Shown here piece after piece: positions 26,033 through 35,762 of a DNA stretch of 64,000 nucleotides. Source of the stretch: Microbulbifer bruguierae (lineage in GTDB: Bacteria > Pseudomonadota > Gammaproteobacteria > Pseudomonadales > Cellvibrionaceae); NCBI RefSeq assembly GCF_029869925.1, contig NZ_CP118605.1, positions 3,438,001-3,502,000 of the forward strand, written 5' to 3'. Within the stretch, counting starts at the first letter, position 1, and every line of letters begins with the position of its first letter. The notes beneath the pieces were generated by a model. That model was not told the DNA's origin and ran no database searches. It saw only the letters and a program-made list of their open reading frames with translations. The position numbers and the translations under genes were made by a program.

Positions 26033-27814
26033 TTAGCGGTTCAACTGAAGATCCCAGCCGGTCAACAAAATGGCGATAGTGACACCGCCTACCAGGAGGT
26101 TCATGGGAATGCCGACCTTCAGGTAATCGGAAAAACGGTAGCCGCCGGGGCCGTAGACCATCAGGTTGGTCTGGTAGCCCAGTGGTGTGGCAAAGCTGGC
26201 GGAGGCCGCCATCATCACCGCGAACATGAAGGGTTCCGGATTGAGGCCGGCACTACCGGTAATCTGCAGCGCGATGGGCACCATGATGATGGCCGCGGCG
26301 TTGTTGGTGACCATCTCCGTGAGCAGGGAAACACACAGGTAAATCAGCACCAGCATCAACCAGGGGTGTCCGTAGGAGAACGCGATTACGGTTTCCGCCA
26401 CCGTCGCGGCGACGCCGGTTTTCTGCAGTGCGACGCCGAGAGCGAAAGAGGCGGCGATGGTGATCAGTACCGGCAGGTCGAGACTTTTCTGCGCCTGGTT
26501 GACGGAGCAACAGCGGGTTACCAGCATGGCACCGGCACCAATCAGTGAGGCATTCAGCATACTGATCAGCCCACTGCCGGCCGCCAACACAATCGCGATC
26601 AGGATCAGCCAGGCGGTGAGGCCTTTTTCATGGCGCGGGCTCTCCGCTTCCAGGTCATTGATCAGCAGGAAGTCCTTGCTGTAGCGCTGGCGCAGGGCAA
26701 AGCCCGGGCGCGCTTCCAGCAGCAGAGAATCACCTGCCTTAAGTTTGGTGCTGCCCAGGTTGCCGGAAACCCGTTGCCCGTTGCGCGCCACCGCGAGCAC
26801 CGCCGCGCCGTAGCGCTTGCGGAAGTCGGCGTCGCGGATACTGCGGCCGAGCACTTCGCAGTGAGGGGATACCACAGCCTCCACCAGACGCCGCTCTTCC
26901 ACGCCGGCTTTCCCCGCACTTGGTTCGTCGTGGTGGTCCGAGGGGACTATGCCGCGCATACGCAGCAGGTCGGAAATGGCCTCGGTTTCACCGGCAAATA
27001 CCAGGCGATCGCCCCCGCGCAGCTTTTCCTCCGAGCGCACCGGTGTGATCGCCCGGTTGTCGCGCTCAATTTCTACCAGATACACCCGACGCAGGCCGCG
27101 CAGACCGGCGTCTTCCACCGTTTTACCCACCAGCGGGCCGCTGCTGTCGACGGCGACTTCCAGGGTGAATTCACGCAGGTTGCCAAAGGGTTTTTTCTCG
27201 CGGCGGTCTGGCAGCCAGCGGGGAAAGAAGACCAGCATAAAGACGATACCGACCAGTGCCGCCGGCAGGCCTACCGCGGCGATGGAGAACAGGGAAAACC
27301 CCTCATTGCCGGTGATGGCCTGGTACTGGCCGTTGACCACCAGATTGGTACTGGTGCCGATCAGGGTCAGGGTGCCACCGAGAATCGCACCGTAACTGAG
27401 GGGTATCATCAGTTTGGACGGTGCCACGTCAATGCGCTTGGCCCAGGCGTTGAGGGCCGGGATCATGGTGGCCACGACCGGTGTGTTGTTGAGGTAACCG
27501 GACAGTGCTACCACCGGTGTGAACACCCGGAGCATGGCGGAGCGTACCGACTTGGGGCGGCCCAGAATACTTTTCACCAGCATTTCGATACCACCGGAGG
27601 CGTGAATGCCGGCAGCGACCACAAACATCGCAGCCACGGTGATCAGGCCGCTGTTACTGAATCCGGACAGGGCTTCTTCCGGCGACAGAATGCCGCTGAC
27701 ACTCAACAGGGTGAGCGCGGCCATCATCACCAGGTGCGCCTGGATGCGGGTGAAAATCAGTGTGGCCAGTACGGCGAAGACGAGAAAAAGGGCAAACCAG
27801 CCGGACCAATCCAT
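26033..27814 (-). CDS. SLC13-family permease with two TrkA-C (RCK_C) domains
   Basis: 593 residues. N- and C-terminal blocks of membrane helices carry paired motifs SGYLNNTPVVATMIPALNAW and LTEMVTNNAAAIIMVPIAL, plus LIGTSTNLVVNG, as in the DASS/SLC13 sodium-coupled carboxylate, sulphate or phosphate transporters. Two soluble RCK_C-like domains lie in the middle (about residues 210-290 and 310-390: LVGKTVEDAGLRGLRRVYLV, VLGRSIRDADFRKRYGAAVL). Substrate cannot be read. Monocistronic by appearance. Confidence 0.9.
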   Translation of the reverse strand: MDWSGWFALFLVFAVLATLIFTRIQAHLVMMAALTLLSVSGILSPEEALSGFSNSGLITVAAMFVVAAGIHASGGIEMLVKSILGRPKSVRSAMLRVFTPVVALSGYLNNTPVVATMIPALNAWAKRIDVAPSKLMIPLSYGAILGGTLTLIGTSTNLVVNGQYQAITGNEGFSLFSIAAVGLPAALVGIVFMLVFFPRWLPDRREKKPFGNLREFTLEVAVDSSGPLVGKTVEDAGLRGLRRVYLVEIERDNRAITPVRSEEKLRGGDRLVFAGETEAISDLLRMRGIVPSDHHDEPSAGKAGVEERRLVEAVVSPHCEVLGRSIRDADFRKRYGAAVLAVARNGQRVSGNLGSTKLKAGDSLLLEARPGFALRQRYSKDFLLINDLEAESPRHEKGLTAWLILIAIVLAAGSGLISMLNASLIGAGAMLVTRCCSVNQAQKSLDLPVLITIAASFALGVALQKTGVAATVAETVIAFSYGHPWLMLVLIYLCVSLLTEMVTNNAAAIIMVPIALQITGSAGLNPEPFMFAVMMAASASFATPLGYQTNLMVYGPGGYRFSDYLKVGIPMNLLVGGVTIAILLTGWDLQLNR

Positions 27815-28131
27815 AGAGCGCGTTCGTTATCCGTGTATAAACTGGGACCTAAGCTACTGCAAAGCCTAAAGCGCCAAAAGAGTTTTTTTTGCATATCCAT
27901 ATAAATGCTGCAGCCACACCGACGATGGGGCGCCGCCCTGCCAATTCATTCGCTGCCATCAAGCCTGCTGAAGAAGTCCCCCTGGGGAAAATTTTTCACT
28001 GTGGCTGCTAGGCTTTGCAGAGTATCGGCGTCTGGTATCCGCTGCTGGGCGGCCGTTAGAATACGCGGCTAAATTTGGGGCTCCCCGGCGCTTGCACGGG
28101 GATCGAATCAGTACACAGGATTTTGCAGATA
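27815..28131. other. 317-base divergent intergenic region
   Basis: Contains the promoters of the SLC13 permease (-) and gcvT (+). It is AT-rich near 27880-27910. I looked for the glycine riboswitch that precedes gcv genes in many bacteria and did not find its conserved core. No gene is seen. Confidence 0.35.
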
Positions 28132-29220
28132 ATGGGAAATAAAACCGCGCTTTACGATGCCCACGTCGCCATGGGTGGCAAAATGGTGGACTTTGGTGGT
28201 TGGGACATGCCGCTGCACTACGGTTCACAGCTGGAAGAGCACCACAAGGTGCGCAAAGAGGCGGGCATGTTCGACGTATCCCACATGACCGTGGTGGACG
28301 TGGACGGAGAAGGCGCGCGCGACTTCCTGCGGACCCTGCTGGCCAACGACGTGGCCAAGCTGGATGGCAATCCGGGCAAGGCGCTGTACACCGGTATGCT
28401 CAATGAGAACGGCGGCGTGGTGGATGACCTGATTGTCTACCTGCGGGATCCCGGCTATCGCGTAGTCGTAAACTGCGCCACGCGGGAGAAAGACCTGGCG
28501 TGGATGAACGAGCAGGCCAAGGCCTTTGATGTGACCCTGTGTGAGCGCCCGCACCTGGCAATGATTGCCATCCAGGGCCCCGAGGCCATCGAAAAGGTCA
28601 AAGTGGTGCTGGGCATCGATTGGACTTCCGCCATTGACGGTCTCAAAGTTTTCAACAGTGTCGCCCGTGGCGACTGGTTTGTCGCACGCACCGGCTATAC
28701 CGGTGAAGACGGCCTCGAAATCATGCTCAACAACGACGATGCGGCGGGTTTCTGGCGTGCTCTGGCGGATGCCGGCGTGGCGCCCTGTGGCCTGGGTGCC
28801 CGCGATACCTTGCGTCTGGAAGCCGGCATGAACCTGTACGGCCACGAGATGGATGACGATACCTCCCCGCTGCAGGCCAATATGGCCTGGACCATCGCGT
28901 GGGAGCCAGAGAGCCGCAAATTTATCGGCCGCGAGGCGCTGGAGCAGGAAAAAGCGGCGGGCGTGGAAAACAAGCTGGTGGGTCTGGTGCTCGAAGAGCG
29001 CGGCGTTTTGCGCGCGGGCCAGCAGGTTGTAGTAGACGGCACAGATCGCCGCGGTATCATCACTAGCGGAACCTTCTCCCCCACTCTGGGCTATTCCATT
29101 GCCATGGCCCGGGTGCCGGTGAGTGTCGGAGATACGGCACAGGTCGAAATCCGCAACAAACTGATCCCGGTGCGGGTTGTGAAACCAAGTTTTGTACGCA
29201 ACGGCAAGCCTCTGGTGTGA
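28132..29220 (+). CDS. gcvT: Glycine cleavage system T protein (aminomethyltransferase)
   Basis: Transfers the aminomethyl carbon of glycine from the H-protein lipoamide to tetrahydrofolate. 362 residues from ATG 28132, with AGGA about 12 bases upstream; the longer frame adds non-conserved residues. [34 protein letters not shown] and [14 protein letters not shown] are family hallmarks. Followed by gcvH; gcvP is not in the window. Confidence 0.96.
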   Translation: MGNKTALYDAHVAMGGKMVDFGGWDMPLHYGSQLEEHHKVRKEAGMFDVSHMTVVDVDGEGARDFLRTLLANDVAKLDGNPGKALYTGMLNENGGVVDDLIVYLRDPGYRVVVNCATREKDLAWMNEQAKAFDVTLCERPHLAMIAIQGPEAIEKVKVVLGIDWTSAIDGLKVFNSVARGDWFVARTGYTGEDGLEIMLNNDDAAGFWRALADAGVAPCGLGARDTLRLEAGMNLYGHEMDDDTSPLQANMAWTIAWEPESRKFIGREALEQEKAAGVENKLVGLVLEERGVLRAGQQVVVDGTDRRGIITSGTFSPTLGYSIAMARVPVSVGDTAQVEIRNKLIPVRVVKPSFVRNGKPLV

Positions 29221-29289
29221 GCGGCAGCCGTCGCCCATCAGCCTGAATTCTGAATACACTGATTAGCAGCTTATTTGAGGGAAATACCC

Positions 29290-29679
29290 ATGAGCGAGAT
29301 TCGCAGCGAATTGAAATACGCCTCCAGCCACGAGTGGGCGCGGCTGGAAGAAGACGGCACGGTTACCGTCGGCATCAGCGACCACGCCCAGGATGCCCTG
29401 GGTGACGTGGTCTATGTGGAAACTCCGGAAGTGGGTCAGGTTCTGACTGCCGGTGAGGAAGCGGGTGTAGTGGAGTCGGTAAAAGCGGCCAGCGACATCT
29501 ACTCGCCGATTTCCGGTGAAGTGGTTGCGGTAAACGGTGCACTGGAAGACGAGCCGGAAACCGTCAACTCCAGCCCTTACGACGATGGCTGGTTCTTCCG
29601 TATCAAGCCGAGCGATGAAAGCGAGCTGGACAAGCTGCTGGACGCGGAAGCCTACAAGGCCGAGAGCGACGAAGACTGA
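29290..29679 (+). CDS. gcvH: Glycine cleavage system H protein
   Basis: 129 residues from ATG 29290, with GAGG nine bases upstream. The lipoyl-accepting lysine is Lys65 in [34 protein letters not shown] is the usual N-terminal block. Carries the aminomethyl group between P, T and L proteins. In an operon with gcvT, ended by a strong terminator. Confidence 0.97.
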   Translation: MSEIRSELKYASSHEWARLEEDGTVTVGISDHAQDALGDVVYVETPEVGQVLTAGEEAGVVESVKAASDIYSPISGEVVAVNGALEDEPETVNSSPYDDGWFFRIKPSDESELDKLLDAEAYKAESDED

Positions 29680-29702
29680 TTGTTTTCTCTCTCTCCGCAC
29701 AC

Positions 29703-29731
29703 AAAACGCCGGGCAATTGCCCGGCGTTTTT
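29703..29731. terminator. Bidirectional rho-independent terminator
   Basis: Stem AAAACGCCGGGCA-AT-TGCCCGGCGTTTT with T run, between gcvH (+) and ptsP (-). Confidence 0.93.
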
Positions 29732-29763
29732 GTTTTTTGTGTGGTCTTGTGGCGGCGCGGCTG

Positions 29764-32043
29764 TCAGGTATCTGAGCTTGCCTCTTTGCGTTGTGGTTGC
29801 ACCAGGCCACCGATGCCGAGGTCCTGCAGGTAGCCCCGCAGTTTTTCCTCAATCTGCTCCGGGCTTTCCATTTGCAGCACCTGCTGCAGCAGCCGATCCA
29901 GGTCCGATTTATTCACTTCTCTGAGGGCTGCCTTGACCCGTGGCAGGTTGGTGGCGTTCATGGAGAGAACGTCGTAGCCCATGGCCACCAGCAGCATGGC
30001 GCCGCCCGGATCGCCGGCGAGCTCGCCACAGATACCTACCTTGGTGCTGGTCTCGTGACCTGCGGTGACTACCTGCAGTAATGCCTGGATCACCGCCGGG
30101 TGGAAGCTGTGATAAACCCCGGCCACGCGGCTGTTATTGCGGTCCACTGCCAGCAGGTACTGGGTGAGGTCGTTACTGCCCACAGACATGAAGTCGACCC
30201 GTTTCGCCAGCTCCCGCGCCTGATACACCGCCGATGGCACTTCCACCATGATCCCCAGTGGCGGGCGCTGGATGGCATAGCCTTCGTCCAGCAGCTCGTC
30301 GTAAGCGCGGTCTACCAGCTTGCGCGCTGCTTCCAGTTCACTCACACCGCTGATCATCGGCAGCATGATGCGCAGGTTGTCGAGTCCCAGGCTGGCTTTC
30401 ATCATCGCCCGCACCTGGCCAAGGAAAATCTCCGGGTGGTCGAGGGTGACGCGGATGCCGCGCCAGCCCAGGAAAGGATTGGTTTCCTCGATGGGGAAAT
30501 AGCTGAGAGCCTTGTCGCCGCCGATATCCAGGGTGCGCATGGTGACCGGGCGCGGGGCGAAGGCCTGCAATTGTTCGCGATAGATTTCCCGCTGTTCTTC
30601 TTCCGACGGGAAGCGGTCCCGCAACAGGAAGGGTACCTCGGTGCGGTACAGGCCCACGCCCTCAGCACCGCGCTCCAGGGAGCGCACCACGTCTGCCATC
30701 AGACCGGTATTCACCCACAGGCGCACCCGGTGGCCGTCGGCGGTTTCGCCGGGAAGTTTCGCGAGGTGATCGAGATTGCGGGCCAGCTCGCGCTCTTCTT
30801 CAGCGATGGCGTCGTAGCGGCGTTTGAGCTCCGGCCCTGGGTTGATGTACAGCTCGCCGCGGTAGCCGTCGAGAACCAGGTCCGCGCCGTCGATTTGCTC
30901 CCAGGGCAATTCCTGGGCCCCCATAACTGCTGGCACACCCATGGCGCGGGCGATGATGGCCACGTGGCTGTTGGCGGAGCCCTTGATGGAAACCAGTGCG
31001 GCGAGCTTTTCCCGCGGCACTTCCGCCAGTACCGAGGCAGTGAGTTCCTCTCCTACCAGGATGGTGTTTTCCGGGTAGTCCCGATGCGCATGCTCCTGCT
31101 GGCGAAGGTGTACCAGCACTCGCGCGCCCAGATCGCGCACATCCGCCGCGCGATCGCGGAAGTAGGAGTCGGACATCGCTTCGAAGCGTCGCACATGCTC
31201 CAGCATCACTTCCGCCCAGGCGCGACCGGCGGTGATTTTCTGGCGGATGCGCTCGCATACTTCGACGGCGATGGAGCTGTCGTCGAGCATGCTGATGTAG
31301 GCGTCGAAGAGGGCCCGCTCCTCTTTGTTGAGGTCATTCTTGAGGCGCTCGCCCACCTCGCGGATTTCATTGCGGGCGGCGCCCAGCGCCTGGTGGAACA
31401 GGGCCAGTTCGCCCTCGATATCGGTGCTTAAGGCGAAGGGCACGGTGGCCAGATTAGCCGGTGGGGCGACGATATGGGCGCGGCCGATGGCGACCCCGGG
31501 GGATGCGGCGATACCGGAGAATTTGGCTTCGTTGCGCTGCTGGCCCATGTTAGCCAGGGCACCGGTGGCCTCGGCGTGGGCAATCACGCCGGCGAGCTGT
31601 GCGGAGAGGGTAACGAGAAAGGCTTCTTCACCTTCGTCGAAGCGGCGCCGCTCAGTCTGCTGTACTACGAGAACCCCCATTACCTCCCGGTGGTGGATGA
31701 TGGGGGTGCCGAGAAAGGCCGAGAATCGCTCCTCTCCGGTGGCGGGGAAATACTGGAATGCGGGGTGGGCTTCGGCGTGCTCGAGGTTGATGGGCTCTTC
31801 GCGGGTGGCCACATTACCCACCAGGCCCTCGCCGGGGGCCAGATGCACCTGCCCCACCGCGTCCTGGTTCAGGCCCTGGGTGGCCATCAGCACGTAATTG
31901 CCGGTTTGCTTGTCACGCAGGTAAACCGAGCACACCTTGGTGTGCATATCTTCCCGCACCCGCCGGACGATAATGTCCAGCACCGAGGGCAAATCCCGGG
32001 CGGCGTTGACTTCCTGAACGATACTGCGCAGTGATCCGAGCAA
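29764..32043 (-). CDS. ptsP: Nitrogen PTS enzyme I (phosphoenolpyruvate-protein phosphotransferase PtsP)
   Basis: First enzyme of the nitrogen PTS: passes phosphate from PEP to NPr and on to EIIA-Ntr. I start at TTG 32043 with GAGGA eight bases upstream (759 residues; E. coli 748); a GTG at 32079 is the alternative. An N-terminal GAF domain (about 1-150: HTKVCSVYLRDKQTGNYVLM) senses small molecules. The phospho-histidine is about His360 in GSANSHVAIIARAMG. C-terminal PEP-binding motifs ALSYFPIEETNPFLGWRG and GICGELAGDPGG are intact. Lies downstream of rppH on the same strand, as in Pseudomonas. Confidence 0.96.
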   Translation of the reverse strand: MLGSLRSIVQEVNAARDLPSVLDIIVRRVREDMHTKVCSVYLRDKQTGNYVLMATQGLNQDAVGQVHLAPGEGLVGNVATREEPINLEHAEAHPAFQYFPATGEERFSAFLGTPIIHHREVMGVLVVQQTERRRFDEGEEAFLVTLSAQLAGVIAHAEATGALANMGQQRNEAKFSGIAASPGVAIGRAHIVAPPANLATVPFALSTDIEGELALFHQALGAARNEIREVGERLKNDLNKEERALFDAYISMLDDSSIAVEVCERIRQKITAGRAWAEVMLEHVRRFEAMSDSYFRDRAADVRDLGARVLVHLRQQEHAHRDYPENTILVGEELTASVLAEVPREKLAALVSIKGSANSHVAIIARAMGVPAVMGAQELPWEQIDGADLVLDGYRGELYINPGPELKRRYDAIAEEERELARNLDHLAKLPGETADGHRVRLWVNTGLMADVVRSLERGAEGVGLYRTEVPFLLRDRFPSEEEQREIYREQLQAFAPRPVTMRTLDIGGDKALSYFPIEETNPFLGWRGIRVTLDHPEIFLGQVRAMMKASLGLDNLRIMLPMISGVSELEAARKLVDRAYDELLDEGYAIQRPPLGIMVEVPSAVYQARELAKRVDFMSVGSNDLTQYLLAVDRNNSRVAGVYHSFHPAVIQALLQVVTAGHETSTKVGICGELAGDPGGAMLLVAMGYDVLSMNATNLPRVKAALREVNKSDLDRLLQQVLQMESPEQIEEKLRGYLQDLGIGGLVQPQRKEASSDT

Positions 32044-32176
32044 AGTGGCTTTCCTCGCCGATAATCCGGCACCGCCCACTGGCGGCGTCCGTCGCTGGGG
32101 GCGCGCTGACCGGCGGCAATCTGGAGCTGTGCACTCCTTTGCGGGGATTGGCCGCCCCGGGTTTATTTTCCCGGGT

Positions 32177-32830
32177 TTACTGGTCGCGCTTGTGCCAGCG
32201 TCTCTCCAATTGTATTTGTGTGGGCGCGAGTTCGGTGAGTGCGCGCCGGTAGACCTCCCGCTTGAAGGTCACGACCTTGGTCAAAGGGTGCCAGTAACTC
32301 ACCCAGCGCCAGTGATCGAATTCCGGTTTGTAACCGTTGTTGAAACTGATGTTGCTTTCTTCGGCATTCAGCTGCAACAGATACCATTTCTGCTTCTGGC
32401 CGATACACACCGGCTCGGAGCGCTTGCGCACCAGCCGCTGCGGCAGGCGATAGCGCAGCCAGCCCCGGGTCGCGGCGAGCAGGGTGACCTGCCCTCGGGT
32501 CAGGCCGATTTCTTCATACAGCTCTCGATACAGAGCCTGTTCCGGGGTTTCACCGGGGTTGATCCCGCCCTGGGGAAACTGCCACGCGTCTTTGCCGCCA
32601 ACCCTGCGCGCCCAGAGGGCCTGGCCGCGCTCGTTCAGGACAATGATACCGACGTTGGGGCGAAAGCCCTCGCTGTCGATATTGCTGCTGTTCCCTGAAG
32701 TGATGCCAGTGCTTTCCGCGTCCGCGTTGCGGGCGTTTTTACCGGCACCGGAGTGTTCCTGGCGCGCGGAGTTTCTGGCGGGTCTGCGGCGTTTTTTTCG
32801 CCCGGCGGGAGTCTGCTTGCCGTCGCCCAA
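32177..32830 (-). CDS. rppH: RNA pyrophosphohydrolase with basic N-terminal extension
   Basis: Removes pyrophosphate from mRNA 5' ends to start RNase E decay. The Nudix box runs from [20 protein letters not shown] to IGL (residues 88-110). [20 protein letters not shown] and [13 protein letters not shown] are RppH-specific. The core starts at GFRPNVGI (about residue 55). The frame begins 54 residues earlier at TTG 32830, which has GAGG eight bases upstream, and encodes a Lys/Arg/Ser/Asn-rich tail ([10 protein letters not shown]). E. coli RppH has no such tail. Followed by ptsP, 133 bases downstream. Confidence 0.93.
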   Translation of the reverse strand: MGDGKQTPAGRKKRRRPARNSARQEHSGAGKNARNADAESTGITSGNSSNIDSEGFRPNVGIIVLNERGQALWARRVGGKDAWQFPQGGINPGETPEQALYRELYEEIGLTRGQVTLLAATRGWLRYRLPQRLVRKRSEPVCIGQKQKWYLLQLNAEESNISFNNGYKPEFDHWRWVSYWHPLTKVVTFKREVYRRALTELAPTQIQLERRWHKRDQ

Positions 32831-33101
32831 AATACCGTCCTCAAATTTTTCGGCGCGGCCCGATTATGTTGTTTGTTGCCGGGCGCACCATATTGTTCCG
32901 CATTGTTCCACAGCGGCCGAAATACGGCAATTCAGTGACGCTCGTCCGTGTAACCCAGGTCACACCGGGGTAAAATCTTCCGCCTTCGGGTGCGGCTAAC
33001 CACGGCGTTGGTGGGGCTATGGGGGCGGGTGCGGCGTTGAAATCTGTGAAAAGGACTCGCTGCGCGTCAGCAGTACCCTATATTCAATAAAGGAGATTTT
33101 T

Positions 33102-33794
33102 GTGCAGTTGGCGATCTTTGACCTGGACAACACCCTGATCGGAGGCGACAGCGATCACGCCTGGGGCGAGTTTCTGGTCGCACGGGATTGTGTGGACGGC
33201 GACCGCTTCCGCAGCGAGAACGACCGCTTCTATCGCGACTATCAGGACGGGAAGCTGGATATATTCGCGTACCTGGCGTTTGCCCTGGAGCCCCTGGCAC
33301 AGATCTCCCGCGGCCAGCTGCAGAACCTGCAGCGGGAATTCATGCAGGAAGTCGTCAGCGAGATCTGGTTGCCCCACGCCGAGACTCTGATTCAGCGGCA
33401 TCGGGAGGCGGGCCACCATATCATGATCATTACCGCGACCAACCGCTTTGTGGTGGACCCCATCGCAGCACGCCTCGGGGTGGATACCCTGATTGCTACC
33501 GAACCGGAGGAGGTGGACGGCAAGTTCACCGGCCAGGTGGCCGGCCACCCCTGCTTCCAGGAAGGTAAGGTCCTGCGCCTGCAGCAGTGGTTGCAACAAC
33601 ACCCGCAGTACGCAGCCGGAGAAAAGTGGTTTTACAGTGACTCCATCAACGATCTGCCGCTGCTGCAACAGGTGGAGCACCCGGTAGCCGTTGACCCGGA
33701 TGTGCGCCTGCGCGATGAAGCGCTGCAGCGGGGCTGGCAGGTGATCAGTCTGCGCGGTGAGCGGGAAGCGTTCGCCAGTGTACTGGATCTCTGA
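33102..33794 (+). CDS. HAD-IB family phosphatase (SerB/CicA-like)
   Basis: 230 residues from GTG 33102, with AAGGAG six bases upstream. HAD motifs: LAIFDLDNTLIGGDSD (catalytic Asp pair), MIITATNRF (motif II), and YSDSINDLPLL (motif III/IV). Probably a small-molecule phosphatase. A HAD hydrolase beside rppH-ptsP is a conserved arrangement in Pseudomonas; it is divergent here. Substrate unknown. Confidence 0.9.
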   Translation: MQLAIFDLDNTLIGGDSDHAWGEFLVARDCVDGDRFRSENDRFYRDYQDGKLDIFAYLAFALEPLAQISRGQLQNLQREFMQEVVSEIWLPHAETLIQRHREAGHHIMIITATNRFVVDPIAARLGVDTLIATEPEEVDGKFTGQVAGHPCFQEGKVLRLQQWLQQHPQYAAGEKWFYSDSINDLPLLQQVEHPVAVDPDVRLRDEALQRGWQVISLRGEREAFASVLDL

Positions 33795-33853
33795 TCTGTC
33801 CGAAGTGGCAGCGCAGTTTTTTGAGAAACAGGTTCAGGGTATTGGGAGTTCAT

Positions 33854-35077
33854 GTGAAATACGCAGTCAACAAGCCCCAGGGTTCCACAGGCAGAGCTCT
33901 GCCGGCGACATCGTTGTTGGCGCTGGCGCTGTGTGGCGCCTTGCTTGCGGGCACCGGTTGTGAGCGCAAGGTAGCGGATGACGCCGACGTTGCGCAGGAA
34001 GCGCCCTCGGCACCGGTACAGGCAATCAATGCCGCTGCGGCCGAAGCCTTTGCCAGTGCTTACTGGCAGGGAGGGCAGTCCCAGGTCATCGATGCCGAGG
34101 CTGCGGCTCAGGCCCTCAGCCGCGCGGTGGTGCAATTGCTGGAATCCCCCAATGAAGACCATCTGGAAACGGCCAAACTGGCGTGGCTGGATGCCCACCG
34201 GGAACTGGCTGGCGCGCTGACCTTTATCAAGCTGGCCTTTGCGCCGGCGAATTTGCAGCAACAGGGTAGCGAGCTGCAGTTGGCCCTGGACAGCTGGCCC
34301 GCCCAAGCGGGTTATCTGGATACGGTCCCGGGCTACTCCGCCAGTGGTATCGTCAACGATACGGCCATTGAACTTACCCTCGCCAATTTGCGCAAACAGC
34401 ACCGCTTGACGGCACACGAAGAGGCCAGTACCGGCTTCCACGCCCTCGAAGTCATGTTGTGGGGGCCGACCAGCGAGCGCGCTGCGGAACAGTTCGTCAC
34501 GGCCACAGGCGGTGAACAGCCTGAGCAGCAGGCATCCAACCGTCGCCGTGAACTCACCCGGCTGATTGCCCAGGGTATCAGTGAGGATATGTCGCGCCTG
34601 GCGGCGCGCTTGCCTCTCGCCGCCAACGATCTGTCGCAGCCATTCATGGCCCTGAGCCCTGCTGCACGCCTGCAGCGGATCCGCATGATCCATGTGGATA
34701 TATTGCGCAATGAGGTGTTGCCGCGGATGCCGGAAAGCTCTGAGAGCGATGTGGAAAGCGGTCTCGCAGCGGACTCCAAACAGGCGCTGCTGGCGATACT
34801 GCGCAGCCTGCAGGTCAGCTGGTTACCGGAGGGCGGTGGCGGTCTTGCGGATCTGCTGCTGGACCGGCACCAGACCGCTGCACTGGCACAGACCTTTGCA
34901 CAACTGGAAGAGCGGCTGCTGAAAATGGAAGACCCGATGGAACTGGCGGCGCCGGCAGAACTGCAGCGCAGTCGTCATCAGGTCGAGGCTCTGTTGGGGC
35001 TGATGTCCGGCGATACCCAGGTACCGGCGCGGGAAGAAGACATGACCCCGGTTAGTATGCCGTTGTCGGCGGAGTGA
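33854..35077 (+). CDS. Imelysin-family (M75) lipoprotein
   Basis: 407 residues from GTG 33854, five bases after GGGAG; the TTG at 33821 adds a non-signal prefix. The signal ends LLAGTGC with lipidated Cys36. The M75 motif GxHxxE is GFHALE at 194-199. Imelysins are periplasmic or surface proteins linked to iron uptake, and no peptidase activity is proven for most. It lies 59 bases after the HAD gene, perhaps in the same transcript, with a terminator downstream. Confidence 0.88.
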   Translation: MKYAVNKPQGSTGRALPATSLLALALCGALLAGTGCERKVADDADVAQEAPSAPVQAINAAAAEAFASAYWQGGQSQVIDAEAAAQALSRAVVQLLESPNEDHLETAKLAWLDAHRELAGALTFIKLAFAPANLQQQGSELQLALDSWPAQAGYLDTVPGYSASGIVNDTAIELTLANLRKQHRLTAHEEASTGFHALEVMLWGPTSERAAEQFVTATGGEQPEQQASNRRRELTRLIAQGISEDMSRLAARLPLAANDLSQPFMALSPAARLQRIRMIHVDILRNEVLPRMPESSESDVESGLAADSKQALLAILRSLQVSWLPEGGGGLADLLLDRHQTAALAQTFAQLEERLLKMEDPMELAAPAELQRSRHQVEALLGLMSGDTQVPAREEDMTPVSMPLSAE

Positions 35078-35177
35078 GTGGCGTATCCGTTCCGAATTAC
35101 GTGGCGGTAGCGGTGCCGGTTACCTGCGCGGGAATCTAAGAAGGCCAATCGTGCCTGCGTATTTATTCAGGAAGACA

Positions 35178-35210
35178 CAAAAAACCCAGGCAATGCCTGG
35201 GTTTTTTGTG
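35178..35210. terminator. Bidirectional rho-independent terminator
   Basis: Stem ACAAAAAACCCAGGC-AAT-GCCTGGGTTTTTTGT between the convergent imelysin (+) and mepK-like (-) genes. Confidence 0.93.
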
Positions 35211-35228
35211 GTCGGCCGTTGCCGCTGA

Positions 35229-35762
35229 TTACCAGCGACGAACCGGGCCGGTGTCGACGTGTACGAAGTTGCTCTTCGGGTAGTAGCCCACTCCGCCGGC
35301 CTTCAGGTCCAGCGCCGCCTGGCGCAGCTTGGCCAGGGAGACACCCGGCATGCGGATATCCAGAGCCATGCCGCGGGTGTGGTAGCTGCGTCGCGCTACA
35401 CCGCGACCAGCTGCACGCAGCTTGGCGTTGGTCTTGGGCGAACGGTAGCCGGAGATAATCTCGACCTCACCGTTGTAGTTCAGCTTCTCTTTCAGCTTGT
35501 ACACGATGTCGAACAGTTTCGGGTCCATGCGCGTTACTTCGTTGGCGCGGTGGTCGCGCAGCAGGCGGTTGAACTGTTTCAGGCCGCTGCTATCGTAATC
35601 GCCATCCGCCCAGTAGGAAGTATTCAGGCGCTCACCGGTGTGCAGGTTGCGCATTTTGAGGGAGCGCGACTTGCCTACTTTGGCCATCGCGGGGCCGGCT
35701 GAAACCGCCGCCGCGGTAGCTGCAGAAACCGCCAAAAACTTACGTCTGGAAAGTTCTTTCAT
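35229..35762 (-). CDS. mepK: MepK-like DUF882 murein endopeptidase (YcbK family), Tat-exported
   Basis: 177 residues. A twin-arginine signal (ELSRRKFLAVSAATAAA, ending PAMA) directs export of the folded protein. The M15-type zinc site is His128 and Asp135 in SYHTRGMALDIR plus His168 in FVHVDTG. E. coli MepK cleaves mDAP-mDAP (3-3) crosslinks, the bonds made by L,D-transpeptidases. In E. coli the gene also neighbours ycbB (ldtD). Here it follows three ycbB-like genes on the same strand, after a 488-base gap. Function is by family; not lipidated. Confidence 0.9.
   Translation of the reverse strand: MKELSRRKFLAVSAATAAAVSAGPAMAKVGKSRSLKMRNLHTGERLNTSYWADGDYDSSGLKQFNRLLRDHRANEVTRMDPKLFDIVYKLKEKLNYNGEVEIISGYRSPKTNAKLRAAGRGVARRSYHTRGMALDIRMPGVSLAKLRQAALDLKAGGVGYYPKSNFVHVDTGPVRRW

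Noticed and set aside
27905..28131. Glycine riboswitch before gcvT
   Set aside because: The conserved aptamer core could not be found by eye; a covariance search would decide.
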